DNA of 64,000 nucleotides from NCBI RefSeq assembly GCF_000800255.1, contig NZ_CP009747.1, positions 4,464,001 to 4,528,000 on the forward strand. Direction: 5' to 3'. The position numbers and the translations under genes were made by a program. Position 1 is the first letter of the stretch, and every line of letters starts with the position of its first letter. Source of the stretch: Pseudomonas parafulva (GTDB taxonomy: Bacteria; Pseudomonadota; Gammaproteobacteria; Pseudomonadales; Pseudomonadaceae). Positions 1-10,368 of the stretch are shown one piece after another. The notes below the pieces were generated by a model. It searched no databases and had not been told where the DNA came from. It saw only the letters and a list, made by a program, of their open reading frames with translations.

Positions 1-67
1 AGGCGCCGCAGACGGCCTTTTGCACGACGCTGACGATAACGCCTCCCGCCCCGCGAACACAACAGCC

Positions 68-940
68 TCAACGCATCGCGTCACGCAGCCGCGGCGTCAG
101 TTCCTCGAACAGGGTCTGCACCGAGCGCAGGGCCCGGCAGTCTGGGCGGGTGAGAAGCCATAACTGGGTGTCGCAGCCTGGCAGCGGGCCGCTCAGGGCC
201 TCGACTCCGGGCAGGGTGTCGACCATGTAGTCCGCCAGCGCGGCCACGCCCATGCCGCTACTGACCAGTTGGGCGATGGTCGACATGCCACTGCATTGGT
301 AGCGCGGAACGAGGTCGGGGTGGTGCTGCGTGCGCCAGATGACCGTGGGATGTTCGTGCATGCTGTCGTCCGGGGCGATCCAGGGCACGTTGTTCGGCGA
401 CTCGGTCAGGCGTTCGCGAAACGCCGCGTGGCCGCAGATCACGTAGGAGGTCGACCCCAAGCAACGCCCGACCAGATGTTCCGGCGGCGTGTTGGTCAAG
501 CGCAGGGCGATGTCGGCGTCGCGACGGCTCAGATTGGCGAAGGAATTGGAGGTGCCCATCTCCAGCGAGAGTGCCGGGTAGTTGGGCATGAACTCGACCA
601 GCGCCGGTAGCAGCAGACTGTGCAGCACCGCTTCCGTACAGGTCAGTCGCACGGTGCCGCTGACCACCTGTTCGCCGCTGGTCAGCGCGATTCGCGCCGC
701 ATCGAGCGCTTGTTCGGCACGTTCGGCCTGCTCGGCCAGGGCCTGGGCAGTGTCGGTCGGCAGATAACCCTTGCGGCTCTTGACGAACAACGCAGTCCCC
801 AGCGCCGATTCCAGTCGACGGATGGAGCGAAACACCGTGGAAACATCGACCTTGAGCAGCTCCGCTGCTTTTGCCAGCGAGCGACCGCGCTCCAGCGCCA
901 GCACCAGGGCCAGATCGGCATGAGAGATTTGATATTGCAT
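68..940 (-). CDS. LysR-family transcriptional regulator
   Basis: A 290-residue LysR-type regulator. An N-terminal winged helix-turn-helix covers about residues 1-60 (AKAAELLKVDVSTVFRSIRRLE), followed by a co-inducer-binding domain of the periplasmic-binding-protein fold. The frame is open 32 codons further upstream, but the family pattern (MQYQISHADLALVL directly before the HTH) favours the ATG at 940. It faces the amidotransferase gene at 1210 across about 270 bp, the usual divergent arrangement of a LysR gene with its target, so control of that gene and the permease is plausible but inferred. The effector cannot be read from the sequence. Confidence 0.88.
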   Translation of the reverse strand: MQYQISHADLALVLALERGRSLAKAAELLKVDVSTVFRSIRRLESALGTALFVKSRKGYLPTDTAQALAEQAERAEQALDAARIALTSGEQVVSGTVRLTCTEAVLHSLLLPALVEFMPNYPALSLEMGTSNSFANLSRRDADIALRLTNTPPEHLVGRCLGSTSYVICGHAAFRERLTESPNNVPWIAPDDSMHEHPTVIWRTQHHPDLVPRYQCSGMSTIAQLVSSGMGVAALADYMVDTLPGVEALSGPLPGCDTQLWLLTRPDCRALRSVQTLFEELTPRLRDAMR

Positions 941-1209
941 GGTTGCACGCTCTGCTTGCTGGTCTGCCAATGTCTGTTGCATTGGAGCCCACTTTATAGT
1001 GCAACGACTGGCGTGAATCAATGTGGCGCCGCGCAACGCAATGCCCCTCGAATGGGGTCGTTAGAACAACAACCAGCGCAACCCTCGTCGCCTTCCAGGC
1101 GTCCTCCTATCCCTGAATCGTCGCTTTTGATCACAGGATGTACAGCCATGACGTCGGTCTTCTCGTGCCCCCGTTTCCGCGACATGATGCCTGCCGACAA
1201 GGCACGTCC

Positions 1210-1971
1210 ATGAGCACTCGCAAGCCGCCCCTGATCGGCGTCAGCGCCTGCCGCCAGCAGGTCGGCCGGAACTCTTCGCACACGGTAGGCGCCAAGTACG
1301 TCGAGGCCGCAGCCTTTGCGGGGCTGCCGCTGATCCTGCCGGCCCGCGATACCCCCGACGAGCCGCATGCGCTGCTGGCGCACCTGAACGGCATTCTTTT
1401 CACCGGCTCGCCTTCAAATGTCGAGCCGCATCATTACAATGGCGCCCCCAGCGCGGTCGGCACCCGGCATGACGCTGCGCGCGATCGTTTGACGCTGCCG
1501 TTGCTGCAGTCGGCGATTGCCGCAGGCGTGCCGGTGCTGTGCATTTGCCGGGGCTTCCAGGAGCTCAACGTGGCCTTGGGCGGAACCTTGCACCCGCGTG
1601 TGCATGCGTTGCCCGGCCATCTGGACCACCGCGAGCCCGAGGAGGCGCCGCTGCAGGTGCAGTATGGCCCCCGGCATCGGGTCGACAGTGCGCCGGGCGG
1701 CCTGTTCGAGCGCCTGGGCCTGGCGGCGCAGTTCGAGGTCAACTCGCTGCACAGTCAAGGTATCGACCGTTTGGCGTGCGGCCTGCGAGTCGAAGCGCGG
1801 GCGCCGGATGGCTTGATCGAAGCGGTATCGATGCCGGGCGCACCGGGGTTCGTCCTCGGCGTGCAGTGGCACCCGGAATGGCAGCTCGCCGAAAACCCGG
1901 TCTCCCTACGTCTGTTTCAGGCGTTTCGCGAGGCCTGTATCGCCCATGCTGCAGGGGAGGGCGCGCGTTAG
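1210..1971 (+). CDS. Gamma-glutamyl-gamma-aminobutyrate hydrolase family protein (class I glutamine amidotransferase-like)
   Basis: A 253-residue cytoplasmic class I amidotransferase-fold hydrolase. The nucleophile Cys sits in the LCICRGFQELN elbow and the His/Glu of the triad are in GVQWHPEW near the C-terminus. This is the PuuD-like pattern, which hydrolyses gamma-glutamyl-GABA to glutamate and GABA in putrescine breakdown. The frame extends upstream to 1138, but MSTRKPPLIGVSACRQQ is the normal family start. The next gene, 126 bp downstream on the same strand, is an amino-acid/polyamine-type permease, which suits a polyamine or gamma-glutamyl-amine catabolic pair. The exact substrate is inferred from the family. 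Confidence 0.88.
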   Translation: MSTRKPPLIGVSACRQQVGRNSSHTVGAKYVEAAAFAGLPLILPARDTPDEPHALLAHLNGILFTGSPSNVEPHHYNGAPSAVGTRHDAARDRLTLPLLQSAIAAGVPVLCICRGFQELNVALGGTLHPRVHALPGHLDHREPEEAPLQVQYGPRHRVDSAPGGLFERLGLAAQFEVNSLHSQGIDRLACGLRVEARAPDGLIEAVSMPGAPGFVLGVQWHPEWQLAENPVSLRLFQAFREACIAHAAGEGAR

Positions 1972-2097
1972 AAGGCATTCTGACGCGGCCCCAAGGTCGC
2001 GGACGACTCACCCCAGCAGCAAGCTTTCAATGAGTGGAAGCGGGCCTTGCGCGCAAGGTCTGTGAAAAAACAATACCAATAGCAACGGCAAATACTC

Positions 2098-3645
2098 ATG
2101 AGCGAATACACAGAAACCGGCCGCCCTCCCGATGCGGCCGCCGATGCAGGCAGTACCGCCCAAGCCCCAGGCAAGGGCCTGGCCAAAGGCCGCCTGGGCC
2201 TGCTGGCCAGCGTCGTGCTGGGCATTTCCACCATCGCGCCGGTCTACACCCTGACCGGCGCGCTCGGCCCGACCGTGCGCGAAGTCGGCGCCCATCTCCC
2301 CGCGGTGTTCATCGTCGGTTTCCTGCCGATGCTGCTGGTCGCGTTGGGCTACCGCGAGCTCAACGCCGCCGAGCCCGACAGCGGCACCTCCTTCACCTGG
2401 TCAGCCCGCGCGTTCGGTCCGATGATCGGCTGGATCGGCGGTTGGGGGTTGGTGGTGGCGACCACCATCGTGTTGTCGAACCTGGCGGGCGTCGCGGTTG
2501 ATTTCTTCTACCTGTTCATTGGCCAGATCAGCAGCCACCATGAGCTTGCCGCGCTGGCAGACAACTTGCTGATCAACGTCAGCACCTGTTGCGCCTTCAT
2601 CGCCTTGGCGGTGTGGATCTGTTGCCGAGGCATGGGCACCACCATGACCGTGCAATACGGTCTGGTCGCCTTGCAACTGCTGGTGCTGGTGGGCTTCGGT
2701 TTTGCCGCGTTCGGCGAAACCACCGCACCGCCGCCGTTGGAATTCGACTTCGCCTGGTTCAACCCTTTCGGTGTCGAGTCGTTCTCGGCCTTCGCGGCCG
2801 GGCTGTCGTTGTCGATCTTCATCTTCTGGGGGTGGGACGTGTGCCTGACCGTCAGCGAAGAGTCGGTCGGCAGCGATGAGGTGCCTGGCAAAGCTGCCAC
2901 CTGGACCGTGCTGCTGATATTGGGGCTGTACCTGTTCACTGCCATCGCCACGTTGCAGTTCGCCGGCATCAGCGACAGTGGTCTGGGGCTGGGTAATCCG
3001 CGTATCCAGGAGAACGTTTTCGCCCACTTGGCCGGCCCGGTGATGGGGCCGCTGGCGATCCTGATGTCGATCGCCGTGCTGGCCAGTACGGCGGCCTCGT
3101 TGCAGTCGACCTTCGTCTCGCCGGCGCGCACGCTGCTTGCCATGGGCTATTACGGCGCGGTGCCGCAGCGCTTCGCCAGTGTCTGTCCGCGCTCGCAGAC
3201 ACCGCGTTACGCGACCGTCTGCGCTGGGCTGGCGGCGGCGGTGTTCTACGTGACCATGCGCACCTTGAGCGAAAACGTGCTGGCCGACACCATCACCGCA
3301 CTGGGCATGATGATCTGTTTCTACTACTCGCTGACGGCCTTCGCCTGCGTCTGGTATTTCCGCAGCAGCCTGTTCGACCGCCTGCGCCACTTCTTCATGC
3401 GCGGCGTGTGCCCGCTGGTGGGCGGTGTGATCTTGTCGGTGATCTTCGTGCGCACCGCGCTCGACAGCGCGTCGCCGGACTTCGGCAGCGGCTCGCACGT
3501 GGGCGGGCTGGGGCTGGTGTTCGTGATCGCGGCGATCATCTCGGTACTGGGCATCGTGCTGATGATGCTGTCGCGGCTGCGAGCGCCGGCGTTCTTCCTC
3601 GGCGCGACCTTGCAGCAGCAGGCCAAGCTGCAATTGCAGGAATGA
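2098..3645 (+). CDS. APC-family amino acid/polyamine permease
   Basis: A 515-residue inner-membrane transporter with about 12 hydrophobic segments. The N-terminus carries the APC signature region (GLLASVVLGISTIAPVYTL, then GALGPTVREVGAHLPAVF) and SGTSFTWSARAFGP in TM3, typical of APC proteins that pair with gamma-glutamylated polyamine or GABA pathways. It starts at ATG 2098, 126 bp after the amidotransferase, so the two may be co-transcribed. The substrate cannot be fixed from sequence; amino acids, GABA or polyamines are all possible. Confidence 0.85.
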   Translation: MSEYTETGRPPDAAADAGSTAQAPGKGLAKGRLGLLASVVLGISTIAPVYTLTGALGPTVREVGAHLPAVFIVGFLPMLLVALGYRELNAAEPDSGTSFTWSARAFGPMIGWIGGWGLVVATTIVLSNLAGVAVDFFYLFIGQISSHHELAALADNLLINVSTCCAFIALAVWICCRGMGTTMTVQYGLVALQLLVLVGFGFAAFGETTAPPPLEFDFAWFNPFGVESFSAFAAGLSLSIFIFWGWDVCLTVSEESVGSDEVPGKAATWTVLLILGLYLFTAIATLQFAGISDSGLGLGNPRIQENVFAHLAGPVMGPLAILMSIAVLASTAASLQSTFVSPARTLLAMGYYGAVPQRFASVCPRSQTPRYATVCAGLAAAVFYVTMRTLSENVLADTITALGMMICFYYSLTAFACVWYFRSSLFDRLRHFFMRGVCPLVGGVILSVIFVRTALDSASPDFGSGSHVGGLGLVFVIAAIISVLGIVLMMLSRLRAPAFFLGATLQQQAKLQLQE

Positions 3646-3649
3646 CCCA

Positions 3650-3668
3650 GGGGGCGCCGAGCGCCCCC
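3650..3668. terminator. GC-rich hairpin between convergent genes
   Basis: An inverted repeat with 8-bp arms (GGGGGCGC / GCGCCCCC) and a 3-nt loop lies between the permease stop (3645) and the gmk stop (3676). There is no clear U-tract on either strand, so it may be a weak bidirectional terminator or an end-stabilising hairpin. Confidence 0.5.
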
Positions 3669-3675
3669 GATGTCT

Positions 3676-5173
<1,498 letters not shown>

Positions 5174-5351
5174 GGGGAGAACCTCGCGAATTTCGGGATG
5201 ACGGAGCGCCTTTCGGCTGCAAGGCGCAGGATTGTAGCGCAGTGCGGCGACGGCGCCCAATCGCGCCGCGCCGCGCACCGGTGACAGAGCAGACAGGTCG
5301 ACGGATGGCACGCCCGAGACATTAGGCATGTCCTCGTGCGTTTAGCAGCCC

Positions 5352-5357
5352 TATAAT
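5352..5357 (+). promoter_or_regulatory. Candidate -10 box for rph
   Basis: A perfect TATAAT lies 37 nt upstream of the rph ATG in the 220-bp region between divergent yicC and rph. No convincing -35 hexamer is visible 16-18 bp upstream, so this is only a candidate. Confidence 0.35.
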
Positions 5358-5393
5358 GGCCGCCTGATTCGCATTCCAGTACAGGTATCCCAG

Positions 5394-6116
5394 ATGAAAC
5401 GTCCAAGTGGTCGCGCCGCCGATCAGCTTCGCTCGATCCGCATCACCCGCAACTACACCAAACACGCCGAGGGGTCGGTACTGGTCGAGTTCGGTGACAC
5501 CAAGGTCATCTGCACGGTCAGCGTCGAGAACGGCGTTCCGCGCTTCCTTAAAGGTCAGGGCCAAGGCTGGCTGACTGCCGAGTACGGCATGCTGCCGCGC
5601 TCGACCGGCGAGCGGAACCAGCGCGAGGCCAGTCGTGGCAAGCAGGGTGGTCGCACCCTGGAGATCCAGCGCCTGATCGGCCGCTCCCTGCGCGCCGCGC
5701 TGGACATGAGCAAGCTCGGCGATATCACGCTCTACGTCGATTGCGACGTCATCCAGGCCGATGGCGGTACCCGCACGGCGTCGATCACCGGTGCCATGGT
5801 CGCCCTGTGCGACGCGCTGGCGGTGATCAAGAAGCGCGGCGGCCTTAAGGGCGGCAACCCGCTCAAGCACATGATCGCGGCTGTCTCGGTAGGCATGTAC
5901 CAGGGCGAGGCGGTGCTGGACCTGGACTATCTGGAAGATTCCGCCGCCGAGACCGACCTCAATGTGGTCATGACCAGCGCGGGCGGCTTCATCGAAGTGC
6001 AGGGCACTGCCGAAGGCGCGCCGTTCCAGCCTGAAGACTTCAATGCCATGCTGGCACTGGCCCAGAAGGGCATGACCGAGATCTTCGATCTGCAAACTGC
6101 CGCACTGGCCGACTGA
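5394..6116 (+). CDS. rph: Ribonuclease PH
   Basis: A 240-residue phosphorolytic 3'-5' exoribonuclease that trims tRNA 3' ends. It opens [17 protein letters not shown] and carries the conserved [17 protein letters not shown] and [17 protein letters not shown] segments with the phosphate-binding basic residues, plus the [18 protein letters not shown] catalytic region. Full family length, ATG start. It lies divergent from yicC, the usual pseudomonad arrangement. Confidence 0.97.
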   Translation: MKRPSGRAADQLRSIRITRNYTKHAEGSVLVEFGDTKVICTVSVENGVPRFLKGQGQGWLTAEYGMLPRSTGERNQREASRGKQGGRTLEIQRLIGRSLRAALDMSKLGDITLYVDCDVIQADGGTRTASITGAMVALCDALAVIKKRGGLKGGNPLKHMIAAVSVGMYQGEAVLDLDYLEDSAAETDLNVVMTSAGGFIEVQGTAEGAPFQPEDFNAMLALAQKGMTEIFDLQTAALAD

Positions 6117-6142
6117 GCGCTTCCCAAGAGGACCATTGATCC

Positions 6143-6511
6143 ATGAATGAGCCAAATCCACCGATCGGAACCGTCAGCGCCGAAGCCCGGCAATGGGCGA
6201 TGTTCTGTCACTTCAGTGCGTTTCTCGGGCTGGTGATGCCGTTGGGACATCTGCTCGGGCCGTTGGTGATGTGGCTCTGGAAGCGCGAATCGGACCCCTT
6301 CGTCGATGCCCAAGGCAAGGAGGCGCTGAATTTCCAGATCACCGTCACCCTGGCCGGGTTCATCTGCTTCCTGCTGATGTTCGTGGTGATCGGTGTCGTG
6401 CTGCTCGCCATCCTCGCGGTGGCGATGCTGATTCTGATCATTCTGGCCGGCGTTCGCGCGAACGAAGGCAAAGCCTATCGCTACCCGTTCATCTGGCGTC
6501 CGATCAAGTAA
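6143..6511 (+). CDS. DUF4870 domain-containing membrane protein
   Basis: A 122-residue protein with a short polar N-terminus (WAMFCHFSAFLGL) and about three membrane helices, matching the DUF4870/Tic20-like pattern, including KEALNFQITVTL between the first and second helices. It lies 26 bp after rph on the same strand and is probably co-transcribed. Function unknown. Its stop is only 9 bp from the stop of the convergent DUF4105 gene. Confidence 0.85.
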   Translation: MNEPNPPIGTVSAEARQWAMFCHFSAFLGLVMPLGHLLGPLVMWLWKRESDPFVDAQGKEALNFQITVTLAGFICFLLMFVVIGVVLLAILAVAMLILIILAGVRANEGKAYRYPFIWRPIK

Positions 6512-6520
6512 CCGCTACGT

Positions 6521-8479
6521 TCAAGGCAGCTGCAAACCGCCGGCTGCCTTGTGCAACGCCCTCAGATGTTCGCCGATCTGCTTGACGTTGGTCTCGATAG
6601 CGGCAATTTCTTTGGCCCTCGCGGGCTCCAGCAGTGCTCTCACCTCCTTGTCCAGATCGGTGCTCAGGCGCAGCAATTGCGCCTGACGCTCGCTGCTGAC
6701 TTTCTCCAGATGCGCGCGCTCTTGCGGTTGCGGCAGACCATAGCCCCGCGACTCCAGCAATTCGGCCGGCCGGCTGAGGAAGCCGCTGTTGGCGAGCATC
6801 TGCTGCAGAGTCGCATTGGCTTTGTCGATGCTGCCGTCCTTTAATGCGGCCGCGTTCAGATAACGCTGCTTGACCTCATCCTGTGCCAGTAGCAGTTGGC
6901 GACGCAGGCTGGCCTGCTCCAGCAGTAGCAGGGCCGCGCTGGTGCGCAGATTGGCCTGGGCGAACCAGGGCCGACGCTGTTCGGCGTCCTGTGCAAGCCA
7001 GTCCTCCACGGCGGTCTGCGGGATCGGGAGCTGTTTTCTCAACACCTCGAACATCGCCTGGTAGCGGTCTCGATAGGAGTCGAACCGATAGCCCAGGCGC
7101 AAGGCTTCGCGCGGATCGTCGAGCACGTGGGTATCGGCCAGGCCGCGGCCCTTGAGCACTTCCAGCAAGCCGTTGGGCATGATCGAATCGAGGTCGCTCA
7201 AGCGTGGATCGGCGGTGCCGCTGCGCATCAGCTTTAGGGTTTCCACCGCACAGTTGTTGGACAGGAAGTAGTAGTTGCCGTCATAGCTCCAGTGCATCTC
7301 CGCTGCCTGGCGCACCAGGTCCTCGATCTGCTGACGATCAAGCTTGAGCGGCACCGACGACAGGCTGCGCAGTTCGGTCTTGGTGTATTCGTCGATGACC
7401 TGGCCCAGCGGCAACACGAACAGCCGCGAGGGGTAGGCTCCGATCAGGCCGTCCCAACTGGACAATTGCACATCGTTGACGAAGGCACGGTAGGAAAGCA
7501 CCAGGTGGCGGTCCAGGTCCAAGCGGCAGTCCGGACCGCGTGGCCGACCTGGGGCGCAGATCACCAGCCGCAGCATGCTGTGCCCCCAGCGGCTCACCCA
7601 GTTCTGGTTGGCTTCGGCGAGCAGGTAGTCGACCTGGTAGACGCGCTCGGGATCGATATCGCCCAGCGGCTCGCGGGCGAAGTCGCTGCCGGCATTCAGG
7701 AAGGGCAGGCCTTGGGCGCAGGTGTCTTGCGCCGGTGCCCAGGCGAAATGCTCGCGCAGGTATTGGTTCAGCGCTGGCCGGCGACAGCCGTAGCTCGGGT
7801 CGAGGAGGAAGTACTCCATGTTGACCGCGATGAATTCCTTGGGGCTGCTCAACTCGTAGGCGTCAGGCGTGCGCACCAACTGGCCGTTGTGCTGTTCGCG
7901 CTCGCCGCGACGGCCTACGTATTGTGGCCAGCCGGCCAGATCGAGCAAGCGTGGGTCGTCGCTGAGGGTGAAGCGGCGCTCGGTCTCGCCACGGCATTGC
8001 TGCGGTAGGCCGATATCGCCGAGCGTCGTGTACTGCCGCTTGCAGCGGGCGATGCGTGAGCGCTCCGCACCTTGCCATAGGCGTGCGCGGTCATAGATGT
8101 GGGTCAGCTCGTGGAGCACGGTGGCGAGCAGTTCTTCGCGGACCGTGCCATGGGGGCGCTGGGTCTTTTCAGTGGCGGCGCTGCCGTCGACCAGACCAGG
8201 CAGCAAGCGGCGATTGAGTTCCAGGCTGGCTACCGGCGACGCCTGCCCGTAGGCATCGGCCGGCATGCGGTCGCTCCAGCTGACGTCAATTCGCCGATCC
8301 AGGCGCTGCTTGAAGGTCGGCGGCAGTTTGGACAGGGCCTCATCGAGCAAGGCCTGGGACGCTTGCCGTTGGTGAGCGTCGAGACCGTGAGTCTGCAAGT
8401 CCAGTCGCAGGTCCGCCAGGGCGGGCGTGCCGAGCAGCGTCAGGGCGCAGCCGAGCAGCCAGGCACGCGCGCGCTTCAC
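6521..8479 (-). CDS. DUF4105 domain-containing exported protein with an HExxH motif
   Basis: A 652-residue protein with a Sec signal peptide (positively charged start, hydrophobic core, cleavage near TPALA-D at about residue 22). An HELTH sequence at residues 123-127 matches the zinc-metallopeptidase HExxH pattern. The central DUF4105 region (WVSRWGHSMLRLVIC and NNCAVETLKLMRS) resembles lipoprotein/peptidoglycan-associated papain-like folds. The C-terminal 200 residues are helical with charged repeats. Its ATG overlaps the stop of the upstream DUF2388 gene by 4 nt, so the two are translationally coupled. Function unknown; envelope location inferred. Confidence 0.86.
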   Translation of the reverse strand: MKRARAWLLGCALTLLGTPALADLRLDLQTHGLDAHQRQASQALLDEALSKLPPTFKQRLDRRIDVSWSDRMPADAYGQASPVASLELNRRLLPGLVDGSAATEKTQRPHGTVREELLATVLHELTHIYDRARLWQGAERSRIARCKRQYTTLGDIGLPQQCRGETERRFTLSDDPRLLDLAGWPQYVGRRGEREQHNGQLVRTPDAYELSSPKEFIAVNMEYFLLDPSYGCRRPALNQYLREHFAWAPAQDTCAQGLPFLNAGSDFAREPLGDIDPERVYQVDYLLAEANQNWVSRWGHSMLRLVICAPGRPRGPDCRLDLDRHLVLSYRAFVNDVQLSSWDGLIGAYPSRLFVLPLGQVIDEYTKTELRSLSSVPLKLDRQQIEDLVRQAAEMHWSYDGNYYFLSNNCAVETLKLMRSGTADPRLSDLDSIMPNGLLEVLKGRGLADTHVLDDPREALRLGYRFDSYRDRYQAMFEVLRKQLPIPQTAVEDWLAQDAEQRRPWFAQANLRTSAALLLLEQASLRRQLLLAQDEVKQRYLNAAALKDGSIDKANATLQQMLANSGFLSRPAELLESRGYGLPQPQERAHLEKVSSERQAQLLRLSTDLDKEVRALLEPARAKEIAAIETNVKQIGEHLRALHKAAGGLQLP

Positions 8480-8796
8480 AGCGAGAGGATGGCTTCGGCC
8501 AGAACCTGATCGCTGGCGTCGCGTGCCTCGGGCACACGGTCGCGCAGGGTGTCGAAGGCCGCCTCGAGCTGAGCGCCGCGGATATCGCCGTTGCTGGCGA
8601 CGAAGCTGGCCGCATCGTCACGGGCTTCGCGCACGACCTTGGAGTCGCGGATCGAGGTGGTGGTGTCGGAGGTGAAGTCGATCGAGCGGCCAAAGGCACG
8701 CACGATGATGTTGCTGGTGGCCACCAGGGTCTGTGCCTGGGCCAGGTCGGCCAGCAGCAGCATGCCGAGGGTGGCGGCGATCAGCGGTTTACGCAT
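8476..8796 (-). CDS. DUF2388 domain-containing exported protein, copy 1
   Basis: A 106-residue protein with a signal peptide (cleavage near LAQA-Q at about residue 21) and the DUF2388 signature: VREARDDAASFVASNGDIRGAQLEAA, ending in LAEAILSL. Third of three tandem paralogues in transcription order; its stop overlaps the DUF4105 ATG (ATGA). DUF2388 proteins are small, envelope-destined and largely confined to Pseudomonas; no function is established. Confidence 0.86.
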   Translation of the reverse strand: MRKPLIAATLGMLLLADLAQAQTLVATSNIIVRAFGRSIDFTSDTTTSIRDSKVVREARDDAASFVASNGDIRGAQLEAAFDTLRDRVPEARDASDQVLAEAILSL

Positions 8797-8832
8797 GGAG
8801 CATCTCCGAAGAATACGAGGAGTCAGGGGTGA

Positions 8833-9126
8833 TCATTGGACGAGAATTGCCTCTGCCAGTTCAAGGTCGTCGTGATTGCCAAGCCAATGATGGCGGCGCA
8901 GTTCGACGAGCGCAGCCTGGAGACGGGCGCTGCGTATCTGTCCGCCACTGGCGACGAACGTGGCGGCGTCATCGCGGGCCATGCCGACGATCTTGCGATC
9001 GAACGGCGCGGTGGTCACTTGGGTGGTGACGTAGCCGGTCATGATTGGAAACTGAGTGGTGACGTCCATGGCGTGGACGCTTCCCACACTGGCGAAGGCA
9101 AGCAGCAGGGTTATCAGGTAACGCAT
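8833..9126 (-). CDS. DUF2388 domain-containing exported protein, copy 2 (divergent)
   Basis: A 97-residue protein starting MRYLITLLLAFASVGSVHA, a signal peptide. The mature part keeps the core DUF2388 pattern (VGMARDDAATFVASGGQIRSARLQAA ... LAEAIL) but differs from its neighbours in the N-terminal strand. The frame is open upstream to 9210, but the signal peptide fixes the start at 9126. It lies 36 bp from copy 1 and 80 bp from copy 3, in the same operon. Confidence 0.83.
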   Translation of the reverse strand: MRYLITLLLAFASVGSVHAMDVTTQFPIMTGYVTTQVTTAPFDRKIVGMARDDAATFVASGGQIRSARLQAALVELRRHHWLGNHDDLELAEAILVQ

Positions 9127-9206
9127 GGGCTTAACGTTCTGTCGGCTGGGCGAGGCTTGCAGTGCAGTCGGTGTGTAACGCCGACTGCGCGAACCTGAAG
9201 GCGTAA

Positions 9207-9524
9207 TCAATAGGCCAGGATGGCCTGGGCCAATTGTGCATCGCTCGCTTGCAGCGTCGGCACCTGCTCGCGGATGTGGGCAAAGGCGCTTTCCAGCTTG
9301 GCGCCGCGAATGGCGCCCTGACTGCCGACGAAGCTGGCGGCGTCGTCGCGTGCGGCTTCGACGATTTTCTTGTCACGCAGCGACGAGCTGGCGTCAGAGG
9401 TGGCGTCGGTGGACGCTGCGACCCCGCGAACAACGGTATCGGTGGTGACCACGAAGCTGCTGGCCTGGGCGGTGCTGGTCAGGGCCAGCAGCAGGGCTGC
9501 GCCGAACAGGGATTTACGGGACAT
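9207..9524 (-). CDS. DUF2388 domain-containing exported protein, copy 3
   Basis: A 105-residue protein with a signal peptide (MSRKSLFGAALLLAL, cleavage near AQA-S) and the DUF2388 core VEAARDDAASFVGSQGAIRGAKLESA ending LAQAILAY. It is the first gene of the run DUF2388-DUF2388-DUF2388-DUF4105, so the promoter should lie in 9525-9750. It resembles copy 1 more than copy 2. Function unknown. Confidence 0.85.
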   Translation of the reverse strand: MSRKSLFGAALLLALTSTAQASSFVVTTDTVVRGVAASTDATSDASSSLRDKKIVEAARDDAASFVGSQGAIRGAKLESAFAHIREQVPTLQASDAQLAQAILAY

Positions 9525-9751
9525 GGATGGTGCTCCTGCGAAGGGACGGTTCTGGTTACTCGGACGCTTGCGGGACCGCACAGGATACCTGTGGGCACAC
9601 TGACACGCGCGGACACGCTAACAGGCGGGTGACGCAAGCGTACCACGGGGCATTGTTTCAGGATGTTAAGGGAAGGTCGCTTCAAACTGTTTCGGTTATT
9701 TCGGATTTCATTCGAACTGTACCTGTTCAGCACGGTTTTACCATTCCCAAT

Positions 9752-9785
9752 AAAAAACCCGTCACAGTTGCCTGTGACGGGTTTT
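9752..9785 (-). terminator. Rho-independent terminator of the DUF1127 gene
   Basis: An inverted repeat AAAACCCGTCACAG / CTGTGACGGGTTTT with a 4-nt loop. On the minus strand it ends in a run of six T residues, 39 nt after the DUF1127 stop. Confidence 0.85.
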
Positions 9786-9823
9786 CAAGAATGCAGTGCC
9801 GATCAGTGTCGGCACACCAGCGC

Positions 9824-10036
9824 TTAGCGCCAGAAAGGCTTGCTCAGCTCTTGGTAGCGCTGCGATTCGCTGATACCCGCATCAGCGAGCAGGCGTGCAT
9901 CCAGGCGAGCGAGTTGACGACGACTGGCGATGCGGCGTTGCCACAGCAGCAGGGTCGAAACGACGCGCAGTGGCGCCGAGGCTTTGGATTCAGTGTTGTT
10001 GTCGAAAACCAGACCGGAACTGAGGGTACGTTCCAT
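9824..10036 (-). CDS. DUF1127 domain-containing small protein
   Basis: A 70-residue basic protein. The C-terminal half is the DUF1127/YjiS-like motif: LLLWQRRIASRRQLARLDARLLADAGISESQRYQE. An AAGGA Shine-Dalgarno sequence lies 9 nt before the ATG, and a strong terminator follows the stop, so it is a single-gene unit. Small DUF1127 proteins are arginine-rich; some bind RNA and affect phosphate or carbon metabolism in other bacteria. The role here is unknown. The upstream region is dense with ACAGT motifs. Confidence 0.9.
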   Translation of the reverse strand: MERTLSSGLVFDNNTESKASAPLRVVSTLLLWQRRIASRRQLARLDARLLADAGISESQRYQELSKPFWR

Positions 10037-10113
10037 GATGTGTCATCCTTCCGCTTATGGCGGGACTAGATAGTGATTTAACTGGTGCCAATGATCCTCT
10101 CGTCTTGTCCAGT

Positions 10114-10311
10114 ACAGTAGATACAGTTCAACAGTATTGAGTGGGCTCAGTTAACTGTTTGTGGGCACTGTTGCACTCAAAATTGGCGCAACTGTATTGG
10201 TGTGCGCCATTGTGGTGCGAATTTGGAGGGGTTAAGTCTTTTTAGTGAGTATGGGCGGGGGTTATTGCAATACAGTAGTACAGTTTTATTCGTCTGACTT
10301 GGGCCAACTGT
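10114..10311. promoter_or_regulatory. Cluster of ACAGT/ACTGT motifs upstream of the DUF1127 gene
   Basis: Nine occurrences of ACAGT or its complement fall in 198 bp: 10114, 10123, 10131, 10154, 10167, 10191, 10272, 10280 and 10307. Several are spaced 8-9 bp apart (for example ACAGTAGTACAGT at 10272) and longer copies read CAATACAGTA or its complement. This fills most of the 332-bp gap between the DUF1127 gene and the CoA-transferase gene. The layout resembles multi-site operators of MocR/GntR-type regulators, but the regulator is inferred. Confidence 0.55.
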
Positions 10312-10368
10312 TTTATGCCGGTCACCGCAGAGTGCGTCCGCGATGACCATCGCTGGAAAGCGTTCTGA

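Noticed and set aside
1..67. Possible end of a gene at the left edge
   Set aside because: Too short to judge: one plus-strand frame stops at 31-33, with no recognisable product.
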